From positions 1 to 64,000 of the forward strand of contig MWYV01000033.1 of NCBI GenBank assembly GCA_002050435.1: a stretch of DNA of 64,000 nucleotides, in the 5' to 3' direction. A model generated the notes under the pieces. That model did no database searches and was not told where the DNA came from. It worked only from the letters and a program-made list of their open reading frames with translations. Source of the stretch: Chitinophagales bacterium 33-2 (GTDB lineage Bacteria > Bacteroidota > Bacteroidia > Chitinophagales > Chitinophagaceae). This document shows, one piece after another, positions 45,283 to 52,914 of this stretch. The translations under genes were made by a program, and so were the position numbers. The first letter of the stretch is position 1; each line of letters starts with the position of its first letter.

Positions 45283-46488
45283 ATGAAATTATTGTTAACC
45301 CTTTTCCTCCTGTTGTCCATTTCCGCCAACGCGCAGCCGGATACGAGTGGAAAAACCGGAACACCCAGCCCAAAAAAATGGTACGAAAAAATTTCTTTGC
45401 GTGGTTATATGCAGTTGAGGTATAACCGGTTGCTGGAAACCAACGATCAACTTAAATGCGAACAGTGCGATCGCTCCTGGGGGGAAAATGGCGGTTTTTT
45501 TCTCCGCCGTATGCGGATTATTTTTTTTGGACAAATACATGAAAGAGTATATTTCTATATTCAACCCGACTTTGCCAGTGCCCCTACCTCTTCCGGAGCC
45601 CAACATTTTGTCCAGATAAGAGATGCTTACGTGGATCTGGGGCTGGATAGAAAAAATGAATTCAGGATCAGGCTTGGCCAAAGTAAAATCCCCTTTGGTT
45701 TTGAAAATTTGCAATCCAGCCAGAACCGCCTACCGCTCGACCGCAATGATGGACTCAACAGTGCTGTTGCCAATGAACGTGATCTGGGCGGATTTTTTTA
45801 CTGGGCCCCGGAGAAAACCCGCAAACTTTTTTCCTCCCTGGTGAGTGAAGGCTGGAAAGGTTCCGGCGATTATGGCGTTTTTGGTTTTGGAATCTATAAC
45901 GGCCAAACCGCCAACAGGCCTGAACAAAACAATAACCTGCATATGGTTACCCGTTTCAGTTTCCCTTTTGCTTTGGGCAATCAGATCATTGAGCCATCGC
46001 TCCAGGCTTATAAAGGAAAATATGTGGTAACGAATGACCTGCGCACACCGGGCGTAAAGGTAAAGCCGGGCAATAATTATACTGATGAAAGAGTGGCGGC
46101 AACCCTTGTCCTCTATCCAAAACCATTTGGCATACAGGCTGAGTATAATATAGGAAGAGGACCTGAGTACAATAAGATCACAGATTCAATCGAAACACGG
46201 AGCCTGAAAGGGGGTTATGCCACATTTAATTATCTATTAAAACTGAAGAATCAACTTATTTATCCCTTTGTAAGGATCCAGCAATACAACGGCGGAAAGA
46301 AGCATGAACTGGACGCCCGCAGTTATGATGTGAAAGAACTGGAGATCGGTGTGGAATGGCAGCCTATAAAAAATTTCGAACTCGTTGCCCAATACACCAT
46401 TTCGGACAGGCGGTTCGAGGATTTCCGTAACCAGGACAACCGGCAAACCGGCAGATTACTCAGGCTGCAGGCCCAGTTAAACTTTTAA
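45283..46488 (+). CDS. OprO/OprP-type phosphate-selective porin
   Basis: 401 residues. Signal peptide 1-17 (SANAQ), then a 16-strand barrel pattern: SLRGYMQLRYNRLLETNDQL, FFLRRMRIIFFGQIHERVYF, IRDAYVDLGLDRKNEFRIRL with GQSKIPFGFENLQSS, and a terminal LLRLQAQLNF ending in phenylalanine. The Pseudomonas relatives OprP and OprO pass phosphate or pyrophosphate across the outer membrane, and the place right behind phoU supports that role. Selectivity cannot be read from sequence alone. Confidence 0.88.
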   Translation: MKLLLTLFLLLSISANAQPDTSGKTGTPSPKKWYEKISLRGYMQLRYNRLLETNDQLKCEQCDRSWGENGGFFLRRMRIIFFGQIHERVYFYIQPDFASAPTSSGAQHFVQIRDAYVDLGLDRKNEFRIRLGQSKIPFGFENLQSSQNRLPLDRNDGLNSAVANERDLGGFFYWAPEKTRKLFSSLVSEGWKGSGDYGVFGFGIYNGQTANRPEQNNNLHMVTRFSFPFALGNQIIEPSLQAYKGKYVVTNDLRTPGVKVKPGNNYTDERVAATLVLYPKPFGIQAEYNIGRGPEYNKITDSIETRSLKGGYATFNYLLKLKNQLIYPFVRIQQYNGGKKHELDARSYDVKELEIGVEWQPIKNFELVAQYTISDRRFEDFRNQDNRQTGRLLRLQAQLNF

Positions 46489-46489
46489 A

Positions 46490-46617
46490 CCACCCGCCGC
46501 CACTGGCAGGCCATCAACCACAATTCAACCACCCCCCCTACGGCGGGAGCGCCATCAACCACTATTCAACAACTATTCAACCACTTTCAACCACCCACCG
46601 CCGCGGACCACATTCAT
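46490..46617. repeat. Low-complexity CAACCAC/ATTCAAC repeats
   Basis: Irregular runs of CAACCAC, CAACTATTCAAC and CCGCCG follow the porin gene. They resemble, loosely, the heptamer arrays elsewhere (period seven to eight), but the unit differs. No coding sense on either strand. Confidence 0.5.
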
Positions 46618-46652
46618 CATCCCTTCCCAATATTAATAAATCATTAATTCCA

Positions 46653-46669
46653 TGTTACCAGATTTGACC
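46653..46669 (+). promoter_or_regulatory. PhoB-like box 3 (before DUF47-pit)
   Basis: TGTTACCAGATTTGACC, same core as the two boxes at pstS with one change and a degenerate half site 11 bp on. A TAACTTCG -7-like element follows at 46684-46691, 22 bp before the start codon. Confidence 0.5.
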
Positions 46670-46712
46670 CCGGCAATTGAAACTAACTTCGCCCAACTTT
46701 AATAATGCTCCC

Positions 46713-47354
46713 ATGAATATTTTCGCAAAACTGCTGGCTCCCAAAAACCGGGTATTTTATGAATTGTTTGAAAAAAGTGCAGACAATGTAAAGCAAATGG
46801 GTGTGCTGCTTACCCAGGTGGTGAGAGAATCGGATTTTGATAAACGCCAGACACTTATTGGACAAATGGAAGATGTAGAGCATAACAACGACGAGCTCAC
46901 ACATACACTTTTTACCGAATTAGGCAGAAATTTCATCACCCCTTTCGACAGGGAAGACATTCACTACCTGGCCACATCACTGGATGATATCGCAGATTTT
47001 ATTTATGCTTCGGCTAAGAAAATAAATTTTTATCGCGTCAACCCAAATGAAATTGGCATCCATAAACTATCAGATATCATTTTACAAAGCACCGAACAGG
47101 TACGCAAGGCTGTGGTCGAATTAAGGAACATGAAAAACATGCGCCTGATCACAGAATCACTGGTAAAAATCAACAGTCTTGAAAATGAAGCTGATGACAT
47201 TTTCGATATGAGCATTGAAAGATTATTTGCCACCGAAGAAGATGCAAAAGAAGTGATCAAAAAAAGAGAGATCTACCAGGCCATGGAAACCGCAACAGAT
47301 AAATGCGAAGACGCGGCGAATGTTATTGAATCCATTATAATAAAATATGCCTAG
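46713..47354 (+). CDS. DUF47 family PhoU-like accessory protein
   Basis: 213 residues from the ATG at 46713; a TTG 12 codons upstream overlaps the control region. Single three-helix bundle with DVEHNNDELTHTLFTELG and ALETATDKCEDAANV-like metal-binding motifs, the DUF47/TIGR00153 pattern. These proteins are almost always paired with a Pit phosphate carrier and are thought to regulate it. Pit follows after 48 bp; between them AAGAAAACA (47356-47364) and TGTTTTCTT (47376-47384) form a hairpin that could lower Pit expression. Confidence 0.93.
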   Translation: MNIFAKLLAPKNRVFYELFEKSADNVKQMGVLLTQVVRESDFDKRQTLIGQMEDVEHNNDELTHTLFTELGRNFITPFDREDIHYLATSLDDIADFIYASAKKINFYRVNPNEIGIHKLSDIILQSTEQVRKAVVELRNMKNMRLITESLVKINSLENEADDIFDMSIERLFATEEDAKEVIKKREIYQAMETATDKCEDAANVIESIIIKYA

Positions 47355-47402
47355 TAAGAAAACAGGTGTTCATCTTGTTTTCTTCTCAACCAAAACCTGC
47401 AT

Positions 47403-48611
47403 ATGACCTTTGTAATTATTGTAATTGCCCTGGCCCTGATATTCGATTATATCAACGGCTTTCATGATGCCGCCAATTCAATTGCAACTATTGTTTCAAC
47501 AAAAGTGCTTACACCATTTCAGGCCGTGCTCTGGGCTGCTGTTTTTAATTTTGCAGCGTTTTTTATTTTTAAAGATCACGGGGTGGCCGATACGGTGGCA
47601 AAAACGGTGAACCCTGACAGCCTTCAGCGTTCGAGCATGCTCCTCGTTGTTTTTGCGGGACTGATTGCTGCCATCGCATGGAACCTGTTAACCTGGTGGT
47701 TTGGAATTCCCTCATCATCTTCACACACCCTTATCGGCGGATTTGCCGGAGCTGGAATTGCCTCCGGAGGCTTCAGTGCCATCAACTCCAGTGTTATTTT
47801 AAAAACCGCCAGCTTTATTATTCTTGCCCCATTGATTGGAATGATCATGGCCTTTATTATGTCGCTTTGGTTCCTGGTCTCCTTCCGCAAAGACATGCTC
47901 CCAAAAATCGTTTCCATTGTAATGCTGCTGCTCGTAGGATGGTTTCTTTCAGCTAACCTGGAATTTGACCCCGTCAAATTGAAATCACACTATGAATCCT
48001 ATTTTCTAAAAGTGTTTTTTTACAGCAAAAATTTTAAATGGATCCTGCTGGCCTTCATCCTTGTGGTTATGGCTGTTTTTACCTTCTGGCTCAACACCCT
48101 CAATGCTTACAGGTCAAATGTCTGGTTCAAACGTTTGCAACTGGTTTCTTCTGCCGCTTTTAGTATCGGACATGGTGGAAATGATGCTCAAAAGGTAATG
48201 GGTATTATCATGGCTGCTCTTGTAGCTTATGACCCGTTAATGTATTCCCTCGGAACCATGCCAATATGGGTTCCTCTTTCATGCTATACAGCCATAGCAC
48301 TTGGCACGATGAGCGGAGGTTGGAAGATTGTGAAAACCATGGGAACCCGTATCACAAAAGTGACTCCTTTTGAAGGCGTTGCTGCGGAAACCGCAGGTGC
48401 CATCACTCTTTTTGTTACAGAAGCCATGAGGATTCCTGTGAGTACCACGCATACCATTACCGGTGCCATTATTGGTGTAGGAGCAACAAAAAGACTTTCC
48501 GCAGTAAGGTGGGGCGTTACCATCAACCTGTTGTGGGCCTGGATACTTACCATTCCAATCAGCGCTTTACTTGCAGCAGGAATTTTCCACCTGGTGCGGC
48601 TGTTCCTATAA
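47403..48611 (+). CDS. Low-affinity inorganic phosphate transporter (Pit)
   Basis: 402 residues, about ten membrane segments in two inverted halves. Each half has the signature of the family: FDYINGFHDAANSIATIVST near the start and ISIGHGGNDAQKVMG-type sequence in the second half (SIGHGGNDAQKVMGIIMAAL). Also GIPSSSSHTLIGGFAGAG and MRIPVSTTHTITGAIIG. It moves metal-phosphate with protons. Together with pstSCAB this gives the cell a high- and a low-affinity uptake route at one locus. Confidence 0.95.
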   Translation: MTFVIIVIALALIFDYINGFHDAANSIATIVSTKVLTPFQAVLWAAVFNFAAFFIFKDHGVADTVAKTVNPDSLQRSSMLLVVFAGLIAAIAWNLLTWWFGIPSSSSHTLIGGFAGAGIASGGFSAINSSVILKTASFIILAPLIGMIMAFIMSLWFLVSFRKDMLPKIVSIVMLLLVGWFLSANLEFDPVKLKSHYESYFLKVFFYSKNFKWILLAFILVVMAVFTFWLNTLNAYRSNVWFKRLQLVSSAAFSIGHGGNDAQKVMGIIMAALVAYDPLMYSLGTMPIWVPLSCYTAIALGTMSGGWKIVKTMGTRITKVTPFEGVAAETAGAITLFVTEAMRIPVSTTHTITGAIIGVGATKRLSAVRWGVTINLLWAWILTIPISALLAAGIFHLVRLFL

Positions 48612-48644
48612 AGGAATTAACGAAGTTTGCGTATAACTCAGAAC

Positions 48645-49700
48645 ATGGCAAAAATACTAGTGACCGGTGGATGCGGCTACATTGGCTCCCATACAATTGT
48701 AGATCTTATTGAAAATGGATTTGAAGTAGTGTGTGTAGATAACAACTCCCGCTCCAACCCTATCGTAATGGAAAACATCCAGCAAATCACAGGAAAAACG
48801 ATAAAGAATTACAAGGTTGACCTTTGCAACTTCGATGAAACCTTTGCCATTTTCCAGGAAAATCCCGACATCCAGGGCATCATTCATTTTGCGGCCTATA
48901 AAGCAGTGGGCGAATCTGTTGAAAAACCCCTGATGTATTTTGAAAACAATCTTTACTCGCTGATCAACCTGTTAAAATGTGTACAGGAGTTTTCTGTACC
49001 ATGGTTTGTTTTTTCTTCTTCCTGTACCGTTTATGGTAACCCCGATGAAATGATGGTAACAGAAGAAACGCCATTAAAACCGGCCGCTTCTCCTTATGGT
49101 TACACAAAGCAAATGGGTGAAGATATCCTGGGCGAGTTCCGTAAAGTGACCAATACTCAAACCATTCTGCTTCGTTATTTCAATCCCGTTGGTGCCCATC
49201 CCTCTATTAAGATCGGCGAACTGCCTGTAGGAAAACCACAAAACCTGGTGCCTGCCATCACCCAAACCGCAATTGGTAAATTACCTATGATGAAGGTTTT
49301 TGGCGATGATTATCCAACCAGAGATGGCAGTTGCCTCCGCGACTATATTCATGTGAGTGACATTGCTCATGCCCATACGCTGGCCATTCAATATCTTAAA
49401 GAAGCCAGGAATGAATCGAGCTGTGAGGTTTTTAACCTGGGCACCGGCAATGGGGTGACTGTACTGGAAGCGATCCAAGCTTTTGAAAAAATAAGTGGCG
49501 TAAAATTGAATTATGAAATCGGCCCGCGCCGCCCGGGTGATGTAGTGGCGATTTATGCCAATAACGACAAGGCCCGCCAAAGACTGGGATGGAATCCGAA
49601 AACCACCATCGAAGAAATGATGGAAACCGCCTGGAAGTGGGAGTTAAAATTAAAAGAAGATGCTTCCCTGCACGAGAACCCCAATTTCCAGATGAACTGA
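48645..49700 (+). CDS. galE: UDP-glucose 4-epimerase
   Basis: 351 residues from the ATG at 48645; a TTG six codons upstream is ignored. NAD-binding GGCGYIGSH (8-16), FSSSCTVYG with the catalytic serine, YGYTK with the catalytic Tyr/Lys, and LRYFNPVGAHPS. It interconverts UDP-glucose and UDP-galactose for surface sugars. It lies 33 bp after pit on the same strand without a terminator, but there is no functional link. Confidence 0.95.
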   Translation: MAKILVTGGCGYIGSHTIVDLIENGFEVVCVDNNSRSNPIVMENIQQITGKTIKNYKVDLCNFDETFAIFQENPDIQGIIHFAAYKAVGESVEKPLMYFENNLYSLINLLKCVQEFSVPWFVFSSSCTVYGNPDEMMVTEETPLKPAASPYGYTKQMGEDILGEFRKVTNTQTILLRYFNPVGAHPSIKIGELPVGKPQNLVPAITQTAIGKLPMMKVFGDDYPTRDGSCLRDYIHVSDIAHAHTLAIQYLKEARNESSCEVFNLGTGNGVTVLEAIQAFEKISGVKLNYEIGPRRPGDVVAIYANNDKARQRLGWNPKTTIEEMMETAWKWELKLKEDASLHENPNFQMN

Positions 49701-49713
49701 TTACTTATTAATG

Positions 49714-49758
49714 AATGGTCAAAGGTCAATAGTCAATAGTCAATAGTCAATGGTCAAT
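49714..49758. repeat. Heptamer array before repeat copy C
   Basis: Six units of period seven (AATGGTCAAAGGTCAATAG, then AGTCAAT three times, GGTCAAT) running directly into the TCACAGCTGTCCGG end of the next element. Confidence 0.8.
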
Positions 49759-49934
49759 CACAGCTGTCCGGGGAAAGTTATTTGATTTCGATGAAACGCG
49801 CACTGGTTCTGGCGTTGTTGATGATTACTTAAACCAGGCCTTAGATTTTGAAGTTGCAATAACCTAATGGAGTTTCTTGCCGGACACCAGCGCTATGATA
49901 AATGCCTCTTCCACCTTTTTTCTTGAAAAAAAGT
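49758..49934 (+). repeat. Dispersed repeat, type I, copy C (short form)
   Basis: Starts TCACAGCTGTCCGGGG, holds the type I block and an internal GCCGGACACCAGCGC that resembles an inverted copy of the end (49870-49884), then a CTTCCACC...GGTGGAAG-like hairpin (here AGTGGAAG). The homology stops there, so the GC-richer part seen in copies B and D is missing. Together with the array it fills most of the 347-bp gap between galE and the transketolase gene. Confidence 0.75.
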
Positions 49935-49991
49935 GGAAGAGGTTTTCCCTTAACAAATTCAAGGCGTTAAAGCCGAAATATACATTTGACA

Positions 49992-50040
49992 AATTGTACA
50001 GAACCTGAATTGTACATTTACCTCATACTCCCTTACTTTG
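49992..50040 (+). promoter_or_regulatory. Promoter with AATTGTACA direct repeats
   Basis: TTG (50010-50012), 21-bp spacer, TACTTTG (50034-50040). The 9-mer AATTGTACA occurs twice, at 49992-50000 and 50008-50016, 16 bp apart; the second copy overlaps the TTG. The start codon is eight bases past the -7 element, so the message would be nearly leaderless. Confidence 0.5.
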
Positions 50041-50047
50041 CAGCCAA

Positions 50048-51016
50048 ATGGAAAAAATGCTAAAAGACATTCAGTCTACCGGTAAAAAAGATACCCGTAG
50101 TGGATTTGGTGATGGAATTGTAGAAGCTGCAAGAAAAAACCCTAACGTCGTGGCCCTTACCGCGGATCTCGCTGGTTCCCTTAAGCTTCAGCAATTTATG
50201 AAGGAATTCCCTGAAAGATTCATCCAGGTAGGCATCGCTGAAGCCAATATGATGGGCATTGCAGCCGGACTTACCATCGGAGGCAAAATTCCTTTTACCA
50301 CCACTTTTGCAAATTTTTCCACTGGCCGTGTTTACGACCAGATCCGCCAGAGCATTGCTTATAGTGATAAAAATGTAAAGATCTGTGCTTCACATGCGGG
50401 TGTAACGCTGGGTGAAGACGGTGCCACCCACCAGATCCTGGAAGACATAGGCCTGATGAAAATGCTTCCCGGCATGACCGTGATTGTTCCATGTGATTAC
50501 CAGCAAACAAAAGCTGCTACACTGGCCATTGCAGCATTTGAAGGTCCTGTTTACCTGCGTTTTGGCCGCCCCGCATGGCCCATGTTCACCAACGCAGAGG
50601 AACCATTTGTAATTGGTAAAGCGCAACAGTTTTCTGAAGGCACCGACGTCTCCATTTTCGCCTGCGGTCACATGGTTTGGAATGCGATTCAGGCAGGTGC
50701 AGCACTGCAGGAAAAAGGGATCAGCGTGGAAGTGATCAACATCCACACCATTAAACCGATTGATGAAGAAGCCGTTTTGAGATCCATTAAGAAAACGCGC
50801 TGCGTGGTTACCGCAGAAGAACATAATATTATTGGAGGTTTGGGAGATGCGATTGCCCAGGTAGCGGCAAAAAACTTCCCTGTACCCATTGAATACGTGG
50901 GAACGAAAGACAGTTTTGGTGAAAGCGGCACACCAGATCAGCTCTTAAAGAAATATGGGCTGGATATTCCGGATATTATTGCGGCAGCCGAAAAAGTGAT
51001 GGAGAGGAAAAAATAA
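50048..51016 (+). CDS. Transketolase, C-terminal subunit
   Basis: 322 residues, the length of a stand-alone C-terminal half. Pyrimidine-binding domain (about 20-190) with VALTADLAGSLKLQQFM, ERFIQVGIAEANMMGIAAGL with the catalytic glutamate that activates thiamine diphosphate, and SHAGVTLGEDGATHQ. The C-terminal domain (about 200-315) has FACGHMVWNAIQAG and VVTAEEHNIIGGLGDAIAQ. It needs an N-terminal subunit to bind the diphosphate. That partner is usually the gene just before, but here repeats and galE lie upstream, so it must be encoded elsewhere. It serves the pentose phosphate pathway. Confidence 0.9.
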   Translation: MEKMLKDIQSTGKKDTRSGFGDGIVEAARKNPNVVALTADLAGSLKLQQFMKEFPERFIQVGIAEANMMGIAAGLTIGGKIPFTTTFANFSTGRVYDQIRQSIAYSDKNVKICASHAGVTLGEDGATHQILEDIGLMKMLPGMTVIVPCDYQQTKAATLAIAAFEGPVYLRFGRPAWPMFTNAEEPFVIGKAQQFSEGTDVSIFACGHMVWNAIQAGAALQEKGISVEVINIHTIKPIDEEAVLRSIKKTRCVVTAEEHNIIGGLGDAIAQVAAKNFPVPIEYVGTKDSFGESGTPDQLLKKYGLDIPDIIAAAEKVMERKK

Positions 51017-51097
51017 TATCTGCTGTTCGGTCCTTTGCCCTGCTGCCTGCTAATATGCATTAGGCTTTATCTTTACCTCAAAGGTTAAACATCATCA

Positions 51098-51652
51098 ATG
51101 GCTTTAACAGACAGATCAGATGCTGAATTATTGGTTCAATTCCGCGACCCTGCTACAAAAGATAAAGCTTACACGGCTTTAATTAAAAAATACCAGGAAA
51201 GATTGTACTGGCATATCCGGCGCATGGTAGTAACCCATGATGATGCTAATGATGTGCTTCAGAATGTTTTTATCCGCGTTTGGAATGGACTGGAAAATTT
51301 TAGGGAAGATGCCCAGGTCTTCACCTGGCTCTACCGCATTGCTACCAATGAATGCCTGACCTGGCTTGAAAACCAGAAAAAAAGAGCTTCGGTCAGCTTT
51401 AGTGATGTTGAAACCGGCCTAAGCAATAAAATTCAGGCTGATAAATATTTTGATCCACAGAAACTAGAATGGAAATTACAGGTAGCCATCCAGCAACTTC
51501 CTGAAAAACAGCGTGTTGTATTTGTCCTTCGGTATTACGATGAACTGCCTTATGCTGAAATGAGCCAGATCCTGGGCACCAGTGAAGGGGCTCTGAAAGC
51601 CAGTTATCACCACGCGGTGAAAAAAATTGAAGATTATATAAAGAATCATTAA
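51098..51652 (+). CDS. ECF-type RNA polymerase sigma factor
   Basis: 184 residues. Region 2 (about 20-90) with DDANDVLQNVFIRVWNGLENF and FTWLYRIATNECL; region 4 (about 125-180) with LPEKQRVVFVLRYYDELPYAEMSQILG and TSEGALKASYHHAVKKIE. Regions 1.1 and 3 are absent, as in group 4 sigma factors. It should direct RNA polymerase to a small stress regulon. The next gene, 33 bp on, encodes a single-pass membrane protein that is probably its anti-sigma partner. Confidence 0.9.
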   Translation: MALTDRSDAELLVQFRDPATKDKAYTALIKKYQERLYWHIRRMVVTHDDANDVLQNVFIRVWNGLENFREDAQVFTWLYRIATNECLTWLENQKKRASVSFSDVETGLSNKIQADKYFDPQKLEWKLQVAIQQLPEKQRVVFVLRYYDELPYAEMSQILGTSEGALKASYHHAVKKIEDYIKNH

Positions 51653-51685
51653 ACCACCAAGGACTGTGCTTGTCCTAAGGCGCGT

Positions 51686-52393
51686 ATGAAAAACAGGGAA
51701 CCAATTATTAATGAATTAAATGAGCTGAACAGTACGCTTCGGACTATTCCGGAAGCTCCTTATACGCTCCCTGAAAATTATTTCGAACATTTTCCAGCCC
51801 AGATGCTTTCACTTGTTAAAGAATTGGAAATTTCCGCTAAAGAAGAAATTCAGCACCTTTCTCCCCTGCTTGCAGGATTAGATAAAAAATCACTTTATTC
51901 CGTACCCGATGATTATTTCAGTGAGAATCTTGAAGCACTTCCCTACATGGTTGGTGAAGATCAGCCTTCAGCCATCCTTAAACTGGTAGAACAGGTTACT
52001 CCGTATGAAGTGCCGGTTCAGTATTTTGAAGAACTGCCTGGCGTCATAAAAAATAAAATTGAAAAAAAATCGCCTGTTGTTCGTATGCGGAACAACTGGA
52101 TGAAAATTGCGGTTGCTGCTGTAGTTGCAGGAATCATTATGGTTTCCGGACTGATATTCCTTAACGACCGCAATAGCCGTGAACTGACAGTTGCCCATCA
52201 ATTGAAAACGATTCCAACCCAGGAAATCGATGAATTTTTTAGAAATACCAATGTGGTAACCCGAACAGAAACTGCCATCCAAAACGGGCCTGCCTCCGAT
52301 GTCAAATCGCTGTTGACAGATGTCGATGACAAGGAACTTGAAGCCTTTTTAAAAGATGTTCCACTTGAGGAAGATCTGTTTTCCTATAATTAA
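51686..52393 (+). CDS. Single-pass membrane protein, probable anti-sigma partner
   Basis: 235 residues with one membrane segment (about 149-168, IAVAAVVAGIIMVSGLIFL). The N-terminal part holds three copies of a short motif: APYTLPENYFEHFP, SLYSVPDDYFSENLEALP and TPYEVPVQYFEELP, that is Y-x-[LV]-P-x-x-Y-F-x(2-5)-[LF]-P. No ZAS zinc motif is visible, so it is not a classic anti-sigma factor by sequence. The place between a sigma factor and a secreted Spy-like protein makes sigma binding likely, perhaps through these motifs (inference). Confidence 0.75.
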   Translation: MKNREPIINELNELNSTLRTIPEAPYTLPENYFEHFPAQMLSLVKELEISAKEEIQHLSPLLAGLDKKSLYSVPDDYFSENLEALPYMVGEDQPSAILKLVEQVTPYEVPVQYFEELPGVIKNKIEKKSPVVRMRNNWMKIAVAAVVAGIIMVSGLIFLNDRNSRELTVAHQLKTIPTQEIDEFFRNTNVVTRTETAIQNGPASDVKSLLTDVDDKELEAFLKDVPLEEDLFSYN

Positions 52394-52399
52394 AAGATT

Positions 52400-52795
52400 A
52401 TGAAAAAAATATTTTACCTGTTAAGTTTTATCAGCCTTATCAGCTTTGCTTCTTTTGCCCAGGATGATGAGGGTGGAAGAATGCCGGAAAAAATGGCTGA
52501 ATATATTGCCTCTAAACTTGAACTCAGTAAATCAGAAAATGAAAAATTCAAACCTACATTTCTTGAATACCTTAAAGAGTTAAGAAAAACCACTGTGACC
52601 AATCGTGGCGACAGGCTTGTATTGCAGCAACAGATCGTTGAATTGCGTCTTCGTTACCGTGATATATTCAAGTCGCAGATCGGTGAGAAAAAAAGCAACG
52701 AAGTCTTTTTTCATGAAAGAGAATTTATCAGGGAAGTGCAGGAATTAAGGAGGGAAAGAAGAGGCAATCAAAAAAGAAATTTGGACCAGTTGTAA
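52400..52795 (+). CDS. Small periplasmic Spy/CpxP-like helical protein
   Basis: 131 residues. Signal peptide 1-20 (SFAQ), then an all-helical, highly charged domain: MPEKMAEYIASKLELSKSEN, FKPTFLEYLKELRKT and a basic end RRERRGNQKRNLDQL. The LELSKSENEKFKPTFLEY stretch corresponds to the LTLTPEQ... helix of Spy-like envelope-stress proteins, without the exact LTxxQ. Six bases after the membrane partner gene, so it is the third member of a sigma / partner / periplasmic protein operon, and it may be the sensor. Confidence 0.75.
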   Translation: MKKIFYLLSFISLISFASFAQDDEGGRMPEKMAEYIASKLELSKSENEKFKPTFLEYLKELRKTTVTNRGDRLVLQQQIVELRLRYRDIFKSQIGEKKSNEVFFHEREFIREVQELRRERRGNQKRNLDQL

Positions 52796-52848
52796 AAATG
52801 TACAACTTAAACTATATTTGAACTTGGTGTTTTTCATAGGTTAGCAAC

Positions 52849-52880
52849 GGCCGGCTCTTTTTAGAGCAGGCCTTTTTTTT
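52849..52880 (+). terminator. Strong terminator of the sigma operon
   Basis: GGCCGGCTCT (52849-52858) pairs with AGAGCAGGCC (52863-52872) with one mismatch, followed by eight T. Confidence 0.9.
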
Positions 52881-52914
52881 GTGCAGCTAACAACAATGTT
52901 TAAACGTACAATAA

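Noticed and set aside
49714-49758. Heptamer arrays as possible CRISPR repeats
   Set aside because: Units are seven bases, directly tandem, with no spacers and no cas genes.
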